A DNA stretch of 64,000 nt from a virus, in IMG/VR virus record IMGVR_UViG_3300021963_000057, positions 40,627-104,626 of that record. One strand, 5' to 3'. Below the pieces are notes generated by a model, which did not search any database, was not told where the DNA came from, and saw nothing but the letters and a program-made list of their open reading frames with translations. This document shows, piece by piece, positions 29,924 to 38,445 of this stretch. The position numbers were made by a program, and so were the translations under genes. Each line of letters opens with the position of its first letter. Position 1 is the first letter of the stretch.

Positions 29924-29998
29924 AAACACACTGCCGAAGTTGGTTCGGTTAGGCAGGCTGCATCCAACAAGCCATGTCCGTGAGTGTGTTTTAAAATG
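29919..29998 (+). ncRNA. Structured element E9 (80 bases, family B)
   Basis: Perfect 15-base-pair terminal stem (29919-29933 with 29984-29998). Interior hairpin CCGAA-GTTGG-TTCGG and a second hairpin GGCT/AGCC whose loop contains CCAAC, so the two loops can kiss over five pairs. Same length and same AAAACACACTGC/AGTGTGTTTT ends as E1 at 23451. Confidence 0.6.
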
Positions 29999-30016
29999 AT
30001 GTATATATAGATATAT

Positions 30017-30090
30017 GCGGGATTAGTTTAATGGCAAAACTAGAGATTTCCAATCTTTCGTCATCAGTTCGATTCTGATATCCCGCTCCA
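30017..30090 (+). tRNA. tRNA-Gly (TCC)
   Basis: Acceptor GCGGGAT/ATCCCGC, anticodon loop TTTCCAA, discriminator T, encoded CCA. Confidence 0.93.
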
Positions 30091-30096
30091 TTTAAT

Positions 30097-30166
30097 GCGG
30101 CAAACGTAATAACATCACAGGAATGCCCTTCTTGTGACGGCTGTGGAAATCAGTCTTGCCGCTCCA
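30097..30166 (+). ncRNA. tRNA-like structure without D arm
   Basis: Seven-base-pair acceptor GCGGCAA/TTGCCGC followed by T and CCA as in a tRNA. A nine-base-pair hairpin with TGCCC loop replaces D and anticodon arms. A T-arm-like GGCTG-TGGAAAT-CAGTC precedes the acceptor 3' strand. Lies between tRNA-Gly and the groES-like gene; CCA is 14 bases before that start. Confidence 0.55.
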
Positions 30167-30179
30167 CTTTGAGGACACT

Positions 30180-30425
30180 ATGAATATTAAACCATTGCAC
30201 GATAAAGTATTGATTGAACGGCTTGAGAACATCAAAGAGACCGCTTCAGGTATCATCCTAAGACACTCCGAAGAACCTGATAGAGCAAGAGTACTTGCAG
30301 TTGGTCCATTAGTTACTGAGGTGCAGGTTGGTGATGTAGTTCAACCAGATTGGGGTAAAGCTGCAGCAGTGCAAGAATATTTCGTAGTGAAGATTGAAGA
30401 TATTGCTTATATCTACGGAGAGTAA
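30180..30425 (+). CDS. GroES-like co-chaperonin
   Basis: 81-residue Cpn10 (IKPLHDKVLIERLENIKETASGIIL, mobile loop then beta barrel, ending IEDIAYIYGE). Shorter than GroES (97) and T4 gp31 (111). Like gp31 it could redirect host GroEL to fold the major capsid protein. ATG 30180 follows TTGAGGAC. Earlier in-frame starts would run through the preceding tRNA-like structure. Confidence 0.85.
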   Translation: MNIKPLHDKVLIERLENIKETASGIILRHSEEPDRARVLAVGPLVTEVQVGDVVQPDWGKAAAVQEYFVVKIEDIAYIYGE

Positions 30426-30427
30426 AA

Positions 30428-30526
30428 ATGGAAATAGGAATTTTACTGTTAGGTGTGTCGTTTAGTTTAGGAACGATTGGTGCTTTGGCAATTTATATCT
30501 CATACATACTCAATTCCGGAGAGTAA
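30428..30526 (+). CDS. 32-residue membrane peptide
   Basis: MEIGILLLG... single hydrophobic helix spanning residues 3-27, ending NSGE. Starts three bases after groES with GGAGAGT upstream; the next gene follows by three bases. Function unknown. Confidence 0.55.
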   Translation: MEIGILLLGVSFSLGTIGALAIYISYILNSGE

Positions 30527-30528
30527 AA

Positions 30529-30756
30529 ATGTCAGATGGTGGTAAAGGTTCTAGTCCAAGACCGTTCAGTGTTTCACAAGAAACATTTGGTAATAACTAC
30601 GACAATATTTTTAGAAAACCATCACAAAAAGAAGTAGAACAAGATAAGTACGAACAAGAAGAATTCGATAGAATCTTAGAAGAAAATCGTTTACGTCAAA
30701 AGGCTTTAGAAGCCATGGTCCATGAAAATGAAAGATTGGGCTTATACAAAGATTGA
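30529..30756 (+). CDS. Conserved small phage protein
   Basis: 75 residues beginning MSDGGKGSSPRPFSVS and continuing NNYDNIF, a motif set conserved in many tailed phages without known function. C-terminal half is a charged helix. Ends directly at the following tRNA. Confidence 0.75.
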   Translation: MSDGGKGSSPRPFSVSQETFGNNYDNIFRKPSQKEVEQDKYEQEEFDRILEENRLRQKALEAMVHENERLGLYKD

Positions 30757-30829
30757 TGCGGATTGGTGAAATAGTATCACAGTGGGCTCATAATCCTCAG
30801 TTCCGGTGCAACTCCGTGGTCCGCAACCA
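30757..30829 (+). tRNA. tRNA-Met (CAT), third copy, degenerate
   Basis: Acceptor TGCGGAT/GTCCGCA, D arm good, anticodon loop CTCATAA, encoded CCA. T arm and anticodon stem each contain a mismatch and the variable region is short, so it may be decaying. It abuts the minus-strand operon end. Confidence 0.65.
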
Positions 30830-31603
30830 CTAATCTTTATACACTTCATATATAAATTCCGCTTCAGGAATTCTAGTCTTAGTGTTCTTACTACCAAGAA
30901 CCACAACAATTCTATCACCTTCACTTGTATCTAATAGAAGGGTGATACATCCACCCGATTCATTTATAAATCCAGTTTTACTAACTATGATATTTTGGTA
31001 ATGACCAATCATAGGGTTTGTATTGCGGAAAACAAACCATTTTTTCTTCACTTGTATTTTTATTTCAGACCTACGGCTAGCATAGACAATACTTTCATAT
31101 TCAGCCGCTGCCTTTGTTAATGTTATAAGTTCTCTTGCCGTACTAACATTTCTTTCATCCAGACCAGTTGGTTCATATACTATGGATTTTTCCATGTTTA
31201 ATTTCTTCAACTTGTCATTCATTGCCTTTACACAGGCCGTCATACCACCAGGATAATTTTCACATAAAGTATACGCAGCTCTGTTGTTGCTATGTACTAT
31301 TGTCATCAAAATTAAATTTGACCTACTCACTAATTGGTTCTTTACTGGTAACCTATCACGCAATTTTGTAGTCATTGTCAACATTTGGTTCATATCAGGT
31401 TTTGTGTCCATCACAACCATAACAGTTAACAATTTTGTTATACTAGCGATTGACCTAACCTTATCAACATCTTCGCCATCTATTATGGTACCATTTAAAT
31501 CCGACACAAGCCAGGATTTGGCCGTAAAGAATCCTGCTTGGACTGTTTGTTGGCCAAGAAGTAAGGTAAAAAATAACAGTATAGTAAAAATTCTATATAA
31601 CAA
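30830..31603 (-). CDS. PBP7-type D-alanyl-D-alanine endopeptidase
   Basis: 257-residue serine peptidase of family S11. N-terminal signal peptide (to about QA-GFF). Active-site motifs SITK (54-57), SNN (105-107) and KTG (209-211) are in correct order. The enzyme cleaves peptide cross-links in periplasmic peptidoglycan. TTG start with GGAG seven bases upstream. Last gene of a minus-strand membrane operon. Host wall remodelling, superinfection exclusion or lysis aid are plausible; it is not the main endolysin (see 55186). Confidence 0.85.
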   Translation of the reverse strand: MLYRIFTILLFFTLLLGQQTVQAGFFTAKSWLVSDLNGTIIDGEDVDKVRSIASITKLLTVMVVMDTKPDMNQMLTMTTKLRDRLPVKNQLVSRSNLILMTIVHSNNRAAYTLCENYPGGMTACVKAMNDKLKKLNMEKSIVYEPTGLDERNVSTARELITLTKAAAEYESIVYASRRSEIKIQVKKKWFVFRNTNPMIGHYQNIIVSKTGFINESGGCITLLLDTSEGDRIVVVLGSKNTKTRIPEAEFIYEVYKD

Positions 31604-31628
31604 TCGAATGCTCCGTAGGGATTATACA

Positions 31629-31907
31629 TCATGGTGCCTCCACCCTAGATTTACATGCTCTAGCATTGTTTATGGAAGTCGTATGTACAACTTTATTTCC
31701 ACCTCTTGTTGATGGACATTTATATTCACACACTTGTAATCCTTTCGAATCGGTAAAAGTTCTGTCCAGTTTACAGTATTCGGAACTTTGATAAGTGCTT
31801 TTTGTATATATGACAGCATCCGGCATCAAATTTATATTGATGGTCGGATGTGTAACAATTAATGTGGCACTAGTTGTCAACAATGTGAATAGAAGTTTAT
31901 TTTTCAT
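31629..31907 (-). CDS. Small secreted protein
   Basis: 92 residues, cleavable signal peptide (MKNKLLFTLLTTSATLIVT), mature part with five Cys. Overlaps the preceding gene by four bases (ATGA). No family recognised. Probably periplasmic. Confidence 0.65.
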   Translation of the reverse strand: MKNKLLFTLLTTSATLIVTHPTININLMPDAVIYTKSTYQSSEYCKLDRTFTDSKGLQVCEYKCPSTRGGNKVVHTTSINNARACKSRVEAP

Positions 31908-32167
31908 TTGTTAAAAAAGTCCATGAAAAATTTAAAGAAACGCATTTTTTCGGCATCAAAGTCGTGCGTCAAATCTTCAATTTGTTTATTCTTCCGATCC
32001 AATTCTTCTTTAATATCAATATACAAATAATAAGCAACTAATGAAAAACATAAACTAAATGTAACAATTACAATAATTATGTTTATGAAATCTACCAGTA
32101 AAATAATAAAAACTGGTGAGAGCAGTAGACCAGCAACTATGAGTGCTGATTGGTAATTTGTTTTCAT
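31904..32167 (-). CDS. Small membrane protein
   Basis: 87 residues with two hydrophobic helices (about 8-26 and 28-50) and a charged coiled-coil tail (KEELDRKNKQIEDL). Four-base overlaps on both sides. Function unknown. Confidence 0.65.
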   Translation of the reverse strand: MKTNYQSALIVAGLLLSPVFIILLVDFINIIIVIVTFSLCFSLVAYYLYIDIKEELDRKNKQIEDLTHDFDAEKMRFFKFFMDFFNK

Positions 32168-32304
32168 CTTTTAGTATACCACCAAACAAATGTTAGTACA
32201 CCAGCACCAGCCAATAACAGTAAAAGATAAAAGAATAATAAAAATTTAGCTAATCCTAAGTCATCAAATACCCATTCTAAAAATGTGTATCTATTGTTTT
32301 TCAT
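32164..32304 (-). CDS. 46-residue membrane protein
   Basis: Single strong transmembrane helix (AKFLLFFYLLLLLAGAG) with basic C-terminus WWYTKR. Overlaps the stop of the 276-residue protein and the start of the next gene, both as ATGA. The continuous chain of overlaps supports it as a real gene. Confidence 0.65.
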   Translation of the reverse strand: MKNNRYTFLEWVFDDLGLAKFLLFFYLLLLLAGAGVLTFVWWYTKR

Positions 32305-33131
32305 TCTTGATTTGTTATTAACCTCTTATTACTTTCGTAGTTTTGTTCATCCAGATATCTTATTGCATCTTTAATTTTTTGAGCTTCATATCTTTTTTGT
32401 TTCTCCAATTCATTTCGATAGGTTCCACTCCATAATTCTGGATGTCTTTCTCTTGAATCATAGTATAACCAAGTCCAAAATAAACCCATGAAAACAAACA
32501 AAATAAGAAATGCACCAATCATACCAAATTCCATCTTATAGTGTTCAATTCTTTGTGCTCTTCTTTTTGCTTTTTTGGCTTCTTCTTCCATTTGTTTAGC
32601 AACAAGAATTTTTTGTTGAGCACCCAACTCCTTTGTCATATTCTCAACATCAGTATACAAAGCACCAAGTTCAGGTGGACTTTGATATATCATTAGTTCA
32701 CGCAATTCTGTACCCATTTGTTCTAATTGTTTTTTCATTAGAACACGTTGCAAAGCACGTTTTGCTAAACTGTCGCCACCGGTATAGACTTCGGTTTTAC
32801 TACGCTTTTCTTCTTGTTCTAATACTGCCAAACATTTGTAGTAATTGTCATAATATTGCCCAAGGTAATCACCTATCTCTGTATAAATATTGGTGCTTTC
32901 TTCGCTACGTTTATTCAATTCTTTAATACGTGTTTTTTCTTCCTGTAACTGTTTCGCAGCTGCAGGAGGTACAGGTTTACCTTCATATTTTTTGTGGAAC
33001 TGGTCGTCCAAATCCTTGAGGACTGCTTTAACATCCCCAGCGGCACCTTTAATATCTTTGTATAATTGACAACCTTTTTTGACAGCGGCAACTGCACCGT
33101 TGGCCAAGGCGAAAAGTGTGAACGGATCCAT
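32301..33131 (-). CDS. Coiled-coil membrane protein
   Basis: 276 residues: helical coiled-coil region to about 200, one transmembrane segment (FGMIGAFLILFVFMGLFW), then a charged tail. First gene of the minus-strand operon. The start codon directly follows TATAAA, with a divergent + strand promoter nearby. Function unknown; a role at the host membrane is likely. Confidence 0.7.
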   Translation of the reverse strand: MDPFTLFALANGAVAAVKKGCQLYKDIKGAAGDVKAVLKDLDDQFHKKYEGKPVPPAAAKQLQEEKTRIKELNKRSEESTNIYTEIGDYLGQYYDNYYKCLAVLEQEEKRSKTEVYTGGDSLAKRALQRVLMKKQLEQMGTELRELMIYQSPPELGALYTDVENMTKELGAQQKILVAKQMEEEAKKAKRRAQRIEHYKMEFGMIGAFLILFVFMGLFWTWLYYDSRERHPELWSGTYRNELEKQKRYEAQKIKDAIRYLDEQNYESNKRLITNQE

Positions 33132-33149
33132 TTTATACCATTTTTTCTA

Positions 33150-33178
33150 TTGACAGCATACTAAAAAAATGATATAAT
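33150..33178 (+). promoter_or_regulatory. Promoter of the replication operon
   Basis: TTGACA (33150-33155), 17-base spacer, TATAAT (33173-33178). Only 19 bases from the divergent minus-strand gene. Confidence 0.88.
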
Positions 33179-33220
33179 GTTTGATCCAAATCAACTATAA
33201 TTATTTAGGACAGGACTATT

Positions 33221-33532
33221 ATGAAAATATATGCAATGAAATTAGTAACCGGTGAAGAACTCATTGGTGAAGTTGAATCGGAATATGCTGATGGAATGGT
33301 AATTAAAAACCCATTGGGTATTGCGATTGTACGTGGTAAAGATGGTCAACCAAACGTAGGTTTTGCACCATTTCCAATCCACGCAGAACAAAAATCAGAC
33401 TCAACCATTGACTTGAGGCGTGAACATATTGTATACTACTATGTTCCAGCAGAAGATTTTGTTAAGAACTACGACCAAATTTTTGGTGTAGGCATCATTC
33501 TTCCAGGTCAACAACAAATTATTACAGGTTAA
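33221..33532 (+). CDS. Small Lsm-like protein, paralogue of the 7596 gene
   Basis: 103 residues, MKIYAMKLVTGEELIGEV start, VIKNP motif, P-AEDF-x-x-x-Y near the end, aligned with the 7596 protein motif by motif. Precedes the polymerase gene and overlaps its start (TAATG), so translation may be coupled. The Lsm-like fold is my inference from size and strand pattern. Confidence 0.65.
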   Translation: MKIYAMKLVTGEELIGEVESEYADGMVIKNPLGIAIVRGKDGQPNVGFAPFPIHAEQKSDSTIDLRREHIVYYYVPAEDFVKNYDQIFGVGIILPGQQQIITG

Positions 33533-36075
33533 TGTCAACTTTTTACACAAATGTTCAATCTCTAGGTGGTAGAATTCTTTACCGTGGTGTCAAAGACGGT
33601 AAAAAAATCAAACTAAAGATTGATTATGAACCACAGTTGTATCTTCCTGCACGTAGTGGCAAAGGTACACACAAATCACTTGATGGTTTAGACCTTGTTC
33701 CAAAACGATTTGATGGCATTCGTGAAGCCAGAGAATACGTCAAACAATATGATGGTCTTCCAGGTGCACCAAAAATCTATGGTAATACCAGATTTGAATA
33801 TGCATTTATCGCCGAACAACATCCAGATATGGTTGATTGGGAACAAGATAAAATCAGCATTGCAATTATCGACATTGAGGTTGGTTCGGAAAATGGTTTC
33901 CCTGATCCATATCTTGCAAATGAACCTATCACCGCCATCGCATTGACATTCTTAAATGGCCACACCTATGTGTTTGGTTGTGGTGATTTTCGTAATGACA
34001 ATCCAGATACAGTAACATACATTAAATGTAAAGATGAATACAGTCTTTGCAATAAGTTTCTTGAGTTGTGGTCTAGAATGTATCCAGATGTTATCACTGG
34101 CTGGAACACCAAGTTCTTTGATATACCATATCTTGTCAATCGTTTTCGCAAGATTCTTGGTGAAGATAAGGCCAAGATGTTATCACCATGGAACTATATC
34201 AGTGAACGTAAAACCAATATCAATGGTCGTTTGTTGATTGCATACAGTTTTGTTGGTATCGAATCACTCGACTACATTGAACTATACAAATGGTATGCGC
34301 CAGGTGGTAAGTCACAAGAATCTTATCGTTTGGATAATATTGCACAAGTGGAACTTGGTGAAGGCAAGATTTCTTATGATGAGTATGAAAACTTACACCA
34401 ACTTTACCGATTGAATTATCAACTGTTTATTGAATACAACATTAAAGACGTTGCGTTGATTATCAAACTTGAAGATAAATTGAAGTTATTGGAACTGGCC
34501 TTAACTCTTGCATATGATACCAAGTGTAACTATGAAGATGTATTTGCACAGACACGTATGTGGGATTCTCTGACATATTCCTATTTGCTGGGTAAAGACA
34601 TTATTGTTCCACCAAAAGAAGTGCAAGACAAAGATGCTGCGTTCGAAGGTGCATATGTCAAAGAACCACAAGTTGGTCTACACAATTGGGTTGCATCGTT
34701 TGACTTGAACAGTTTGTATCCACACTTGATGATGCAATATAACATTTCACCAGAAACGTTGATTGAACCGGAAAACTACACACAAGAAATGCGTGACATT
34801 CTTTCACAAGGTGTTACTGTTGATAAACTCTTGAAAAGACAAATTGACATGTCAAGTTTAGAAGGTGCCACATTAACACCTAATGGTCAATTCTTTCGTA
34901 CAGACATGCAAGGTTTCTTACCTAAGATGATGGTCGAAATGTATGATGACCGTAAGAAATTCAAAAAGATGATGTTGCAGGCACAACAAGAGTATGAAAA
35001 TGAGAAAGATGAATCTAAAAAATATGAAATCGAAAAACGAGTTGCAAGATATAACAACCTACAACTTGCAAAGAAGGTTTCTCTTAACTCTGCTTATGGT
35101 GCTCTTGGTAGCCAGTATTTCCGCTTTTATGATTTACGAATGGCTCTTGGCGTCACTACTGCTGGCCAGTTGTCTATTCGGTGGATTGAAGCTAAGATAA
35201 ATCAATATATGAACAAACTTCTCGGTACAGAAAATGATTATGTTATTGCTTCTGATACCGATTCTATCTATCTCCGTATGAGTGAGTTGATGGATAAGTT
35301 TGTTAAAGACCAAACAGATAAACAGAAAGTCATTTCTGTCATGGATAAAATCTGTGAAGAAAAGATTCAACCATATATCGACAAGTCATACCAAGAGTTG
35401 GCCGATTATGTCCACGCATATGCACAGAAGATGCAAATGAAACGTGAAGGTCTTTCCGACAAAGGTGTATGGACTGCCAAGAAACGTTATATTCTAAATG
35501 TGTATAACAACGAAGGTGTTCAGTATGCCGAACCACACATGAAAGTGATGGGTTTGGAAATGATTAAGTCTTCCACACCATCTGCTATCCGTGAGAAGAT
35601 GAAGGCTGCCATCAAGTTGATGATGACCGGTACAGAACAACAAGTACAAGACTTTATTGCCAACTTCAGGAAAGAATTTAGAACATTGCCTGCGGAAGAA
35701 ATATCTTTTCCACGTGGTCTAAATGGGCTAAATACTTATTCCGATCCAGTGATGTTGTTCAAAAAAGGAACACCTATTCATGTTCGTGGTGCAATCGTAT
35801 ACAACCACAATCTAAAACAACTAGGTCTAACTAAGAAATATCCACTTATTCAAGAGGGTGAAAAACTTAAATTTACCTATCTGAAAATGCCAAATCATTT
35901 TAAGAATGATGTGGTTTCTTTCCCTGGTAGAATACCTAAAGAATTCGAACTTGACAACTATATTGATTATGATGTACAATTCGACAAAGCGTTTCTGGAA
36001 CCAATTGGTGTTATTTTAAAGTGTATGAATTGGTCTGCGGAAAAAACTAATTCTTTAGAGGACTTTTTCGGATGA
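33532..36075 (+). CDS. 43: DNA polymerase gp43
   Basis: 847-residue family B polymerase with 3'-5' exonuclease (T4: 898). Exo I motif IIDIEVG at 112-118. Polymerase motifs DLNSLYP (A), KKVSLNSAYGALG (B) and SDTDSIY (C) are intact. No intein or intron, unlike the split versions in some relatives. Works with gp45/44/62, gp41 and gp61. Overlaps the next gene by four bases. Confidence 0.97.
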   Translation: MSTFYTNVQSLGGRILYRGVKDGKKIKLKIDYEPQLYLPARSGKGTHKSLDGLDLVPKRFDGIREAREYVKQYDGLPGAPKIYGNTRFEYAFIAEQHPDMVDWEQDKISIAIIDIEVGSENGFPDPYLANEPITAIALTFLNGHTYVFGCGDFRNDNPDTVTYIKCKDEYSLCNKFLELWSRMYPDVITGWNTKFFDIPYLVNRFRKILGEDKAKMLSPWNYISERKTNINGRLLIAYSFVGIESLDYIELYKWYAPGGKSQESYRLDNIAQVELGEGKISYDEYENLHQLYRLNYQLFIEYNIKDVALIIKLEDKLKLLELALTLAYDTKCNYEDVFAQTRMWDSLTYSYLLGKDIIVPPKEVQDKDAAFEGAYVKEPQVGLHNWVASFDLNSLYPHLMMQYNISPETLIEPENYTQEMRDILSQGVTVDKLLKRQIDMSSLEGATLTPNGQFFRTDMQGFLPKMMVEMYDDRKKFKKMMLQAQQEYENEKDESKKYEIEKRVARYNNLQLAKKVSLNSAYGALGSQYFRFYDLRMALGVTTAGQLSIRWIEAKINQYMNKLLGTENDYVIASDTDSIYLRMSELMDKFVKDQTDKQKVISVMDKICEEKIQPYIDKSYQELADYVHAYAQKMQMKREGLSDKGVWTAKKRYILNVYNNEGVQYAEPHMKVMGLEMIKSSTPSAIREKMKAAIKLMMTGTEQQVQDFIANFRKEFRTLPAEEISFPRGLNGLNTYSDPVMLFKKGTPIHVRGAIVYNHNLKQLGLTKKYPLIQEGEKLKFTYLKMPNHFKNDVVSFPGRIPKEFELDNYIDYDVQFDKAFLEPIGVILKCMNWSAEKTNSLEDFFG

Positions 36076-37367
36076 TATTTTTAACCTTACTAACAGCAAT
36101 AGCATTATCGGCCGTTGCTGGTTACTATTCTGTTATTGGTTTAGCAGAAATCTTTCCAGGTTCTTTCTGGCCAGTCATTATTATGGGTTCGATACTTGAA
36201 GCATCGAAACTAGTAACTGTATCTTGGTTGTATAGGAACTGGAAAAAATGTCCAATATTAATCAAATCCTATTTGTCAGTTGCCGTAACGATTTTGATGT
36301 TGATTACTTCCATGGGTATCTTTGGTTTCTTATCAAAGGCCCATCTGGAACATTCATCAGATAATGCACCACTTGTGGATAAAATTGCATTACTGGATGA
36401 AAAGATTAAAACGGAGAAAGAAAATGTCGAAGCAAACCGCAAGGCAATTAAACAGTATGATGAGGTTGTGGACCAAACTATGGGTCGCTCAACTGATGAA
36501 AAAGGTGCCGCAACAGCGCAAGCAATACGGCGTTCCCAACAGAAAGATAGGACTAGAATACTACAAGAAATTCAACAGTCGCAAGCCGCCATTGCCAAAT
36601 ACTCCGAGGAACGTGCGCCTCTATCTACAGAGCTTAAAAAGGTCGAAGCGGATATCGGACCAATCAAATACATTGCAGCCTTGGCGTATGGTACAGAGGC
36701 TTCTACAGATATTATCGACAAAGCAGTAAGACTTGTTATTCTATTGATTATTGTTGTGTTTGATCCATTGGCAATTTTATTGTTGATTGCATACAACATG
36801 TCAATGAAAGAAAAAGAAGGTTACAATGATGTTGAGACATTCTTTAAACGTGCTAGAGAAACTGCCAAAGAATTGGATGAAGAATCTAAAAAAGGTTTTG
36901 TAGCACAAGAGATTGCATCTGTGATACCTGAAGCGGTAATAGAAGAAGAACCTGAAACTGTGTCTGTCAATAGTGAATTGGTTATGGCTCACATGGTGAA
37001 AGCACTTCAAGAATTAAATGAAAAAGTTGATAATCGTGTTGATCCACATGCATACTTAAAGAAACCATTTAAACACTTTGAGAATTTGAAACCAATGGTT
37101 GCACCAGTTAAACAAATACCTGAAGCAATACCTGTTGAACAACCAAAACAAGATACTGTTGAAATTAAAAAAGATAACATGATTGTAATTGATGATGTGA
37201 CTGGTGAAACAATACCACCAATTACACATGAAAAAGTCGAGGTTCATGTGGCACCAGGAATGCATGAAGAACATCATGTACCTATTAAAACACTTGAACC
37301 TAAGTATGATTATGAAGAACCTTATTCGTTCAAAGAAAAAGAAGTTCGTGATGCTGGTAAATTTTAA
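36072..37367 (+). CDS. Multi-pass membrane protein with coiled coil
   Basis: 431 residues. Four predicted transmembrane helices: at about 5-20, 30-50, 65-90 and 215-240 (LVILLIIVVFDPLAILLLIAYNM). A long charged coiled coil lies between the third and fourth, and a Pro/Glu-rich cytoplasmic tail follows. The layout and the FDPLAxLLL motif resemble DUF4407-type proteins. It lies between polymerase and uvsX in an otherwise replicative operon; perhaps it tethers replication to the membrane. Confidence 0.7.
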   Translation: MIFLTLLTAIALSAVAGYYSVIGLAEIFPGSFWPVIIMGSILEASKLVTVSWLYRNWKKCPILIKSYLSVAVTILMLITSMGIFGFLSKAHLEHSSDNAPLVDKIALLDEKIKTEKENVEANRKAIKQYDEVVDQTMGRSTDEKGAATAQAIRRSQQKDRTRILQEIQQSQAAIAKYSEERAPLSTELKKVEADIGPIKYIAALAYGTEASTDIIDKAVRLVILLIIVVFDPLAILLLIAYNMSMKEKEGYNDVETFFKRARETAKELDEESKKGFVAQEIASVIPEAVIEEEPETVSVNSELVMAHMVKALQELNEKVDNRVDPHAYLKKPFKHFENLKPMVAPVKQIPEAIPVEQPKQDTVEIKKDNMIVIDDVTGETIPPITHEKVEVHVAPGMHEEHHVPIKTLEPKYDYEEPYSFKEKEVRDAGKF

Positions 37368-37377
37368 AGGATGAAAT

Positions 37378-38445
37378 ATGAGTATATTAGATAAAATTAA
37401 AAAGAATAGTAGTATCAAAGATTCTGCTATCTTAGCTAAATCAAAATTCTTCAATGAGAAGGATATGATTCCAACAGCAGTGCCGATTATTAACGTGGCA
37501 CTTTCTGGTAAATTAGACGGTGGTCTAACACCAGGTCTTACAATGTGGGCAGGTCCATCCAAACACTTTAAGACAGCATTTTCCTTATTGATGGCCAAAT
37601 CTTACTTGGACAAATATGAAGATGCAGCACTATTATTCTACGATTCGGAGTTTGGTACTCCGCAGTCTTACTTTGATTCTTTTGGCATCGACACTAACAG
37701 GGTGCTCCATACTCCTCTTACAGATATTGAACAACTCAAATTCGATGTGATGGCACAGTTGACACAATTGGAACGTGGTGATAAATTAATTATCGTCATT
37801 GATTCTATTGGCAACTTAGCATCAAAGAAAGAAGTTGAAGATGCATTGGCGGAAAAATCAGTTGCTGATATGTCACGTGCAAAACAAGTTAAGAGTTTGT
37901 TTCGTATGGTAACACCACACTTGTCTTTGAAAGACATTCCAATGATTGTTGTTAACCATACATACAAAGAGATTGGTATGTTCCCGAAAGATATTGTTGG
38001 TGGTGGTACTGGTTCATACTACTCAGCGGATAATATCTTTATTATTGGTAGACAACAAGAAAAAGACGGTACAGAAGTTACCGGTTACAATTTCATAATT
38101 AACGTAGAGAAAAGTAGATATGTCAAAGAAAAATCTAAAATACCTGTGTCTGTATCTTTTGACGGTGGTATTAGCACTTGGTCTGGTTTGTTGGACCTTG
38201 CTTTGGAATCCAAGCATGTGGTTAAACCAAAAAATGGTTGGTATCAACGTGTTGACGCTGATGGTGTGATTGAAGAAAAGAATTACCGTGAGAAGGACAC
38301 CGATTCCAAAGAGTTCTGGATGCCTATTCTTAAACAGAAATCTTTCCGTGATTTCATTGAGAACAAATACCGTGTGGCCGCCGGAGAAATTATGACAAGT
38401 AATGTCGATGAAACATTTGACATTGAAACTATGAATGGTGCATGA
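37378..38445 (+). CDS. uvsX: Recombinase UvsX
   Basis: 355-residue RecA-like strand exchange protein (T4: 391). Walker A GPSKHFKT at 59-66, the distinctive T4-type P-loop, with Walker B LIIVIDSIG. UvsY at 5535 is its mediator. Overlaps the next gene by four bases. Confidence 0.96.
   Translation: MSILDKIKKNSSIKDSAILAKSKFFNEKDMIPTAVPIINVALSGKLDGGLTPGLTMWAGPSKHFKTAFSLLMAKSYLDKYEDAALLFYDSEFGTPQSYFDSFGIDTNRVLHTPLTDIEQLKFDVMAQLTQLERGDKLIIVIDSIGNLASKKEVEDALAEKSVADMSRAKQVKSLFRMVTPHLSLKDIPMIVVNHTYKEIGMFPKDIVGGGTGSYYSADNIFIIGRQQEKDGTEVTGYNFIINVEKSRYVKEKSKIPVSVSFDGGISTWSGLLDLALESKHVVKPKNGWYQRVDADGVIEEKNYREKDTDSKEFWMPILKQKSFRDFIENKYRVAAGEIMTSNVDETFDIETMNGA

Noticed and set aside
23300-30829. CRISPR array
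   Set aside because: Repeated elements differ in length and interior, are irregularly spaced and are mostly tRNAs; there are no direct repeats with unique spacers.
32882-32889. TATAAATA on the + strand within the minus-strand 276-residue gene
   Set aside because: It would start a late transcript antisense to the operon and 330 bases before the next + strand gene, which already has a strong promoter. Probably chance in AT-rich DNA.
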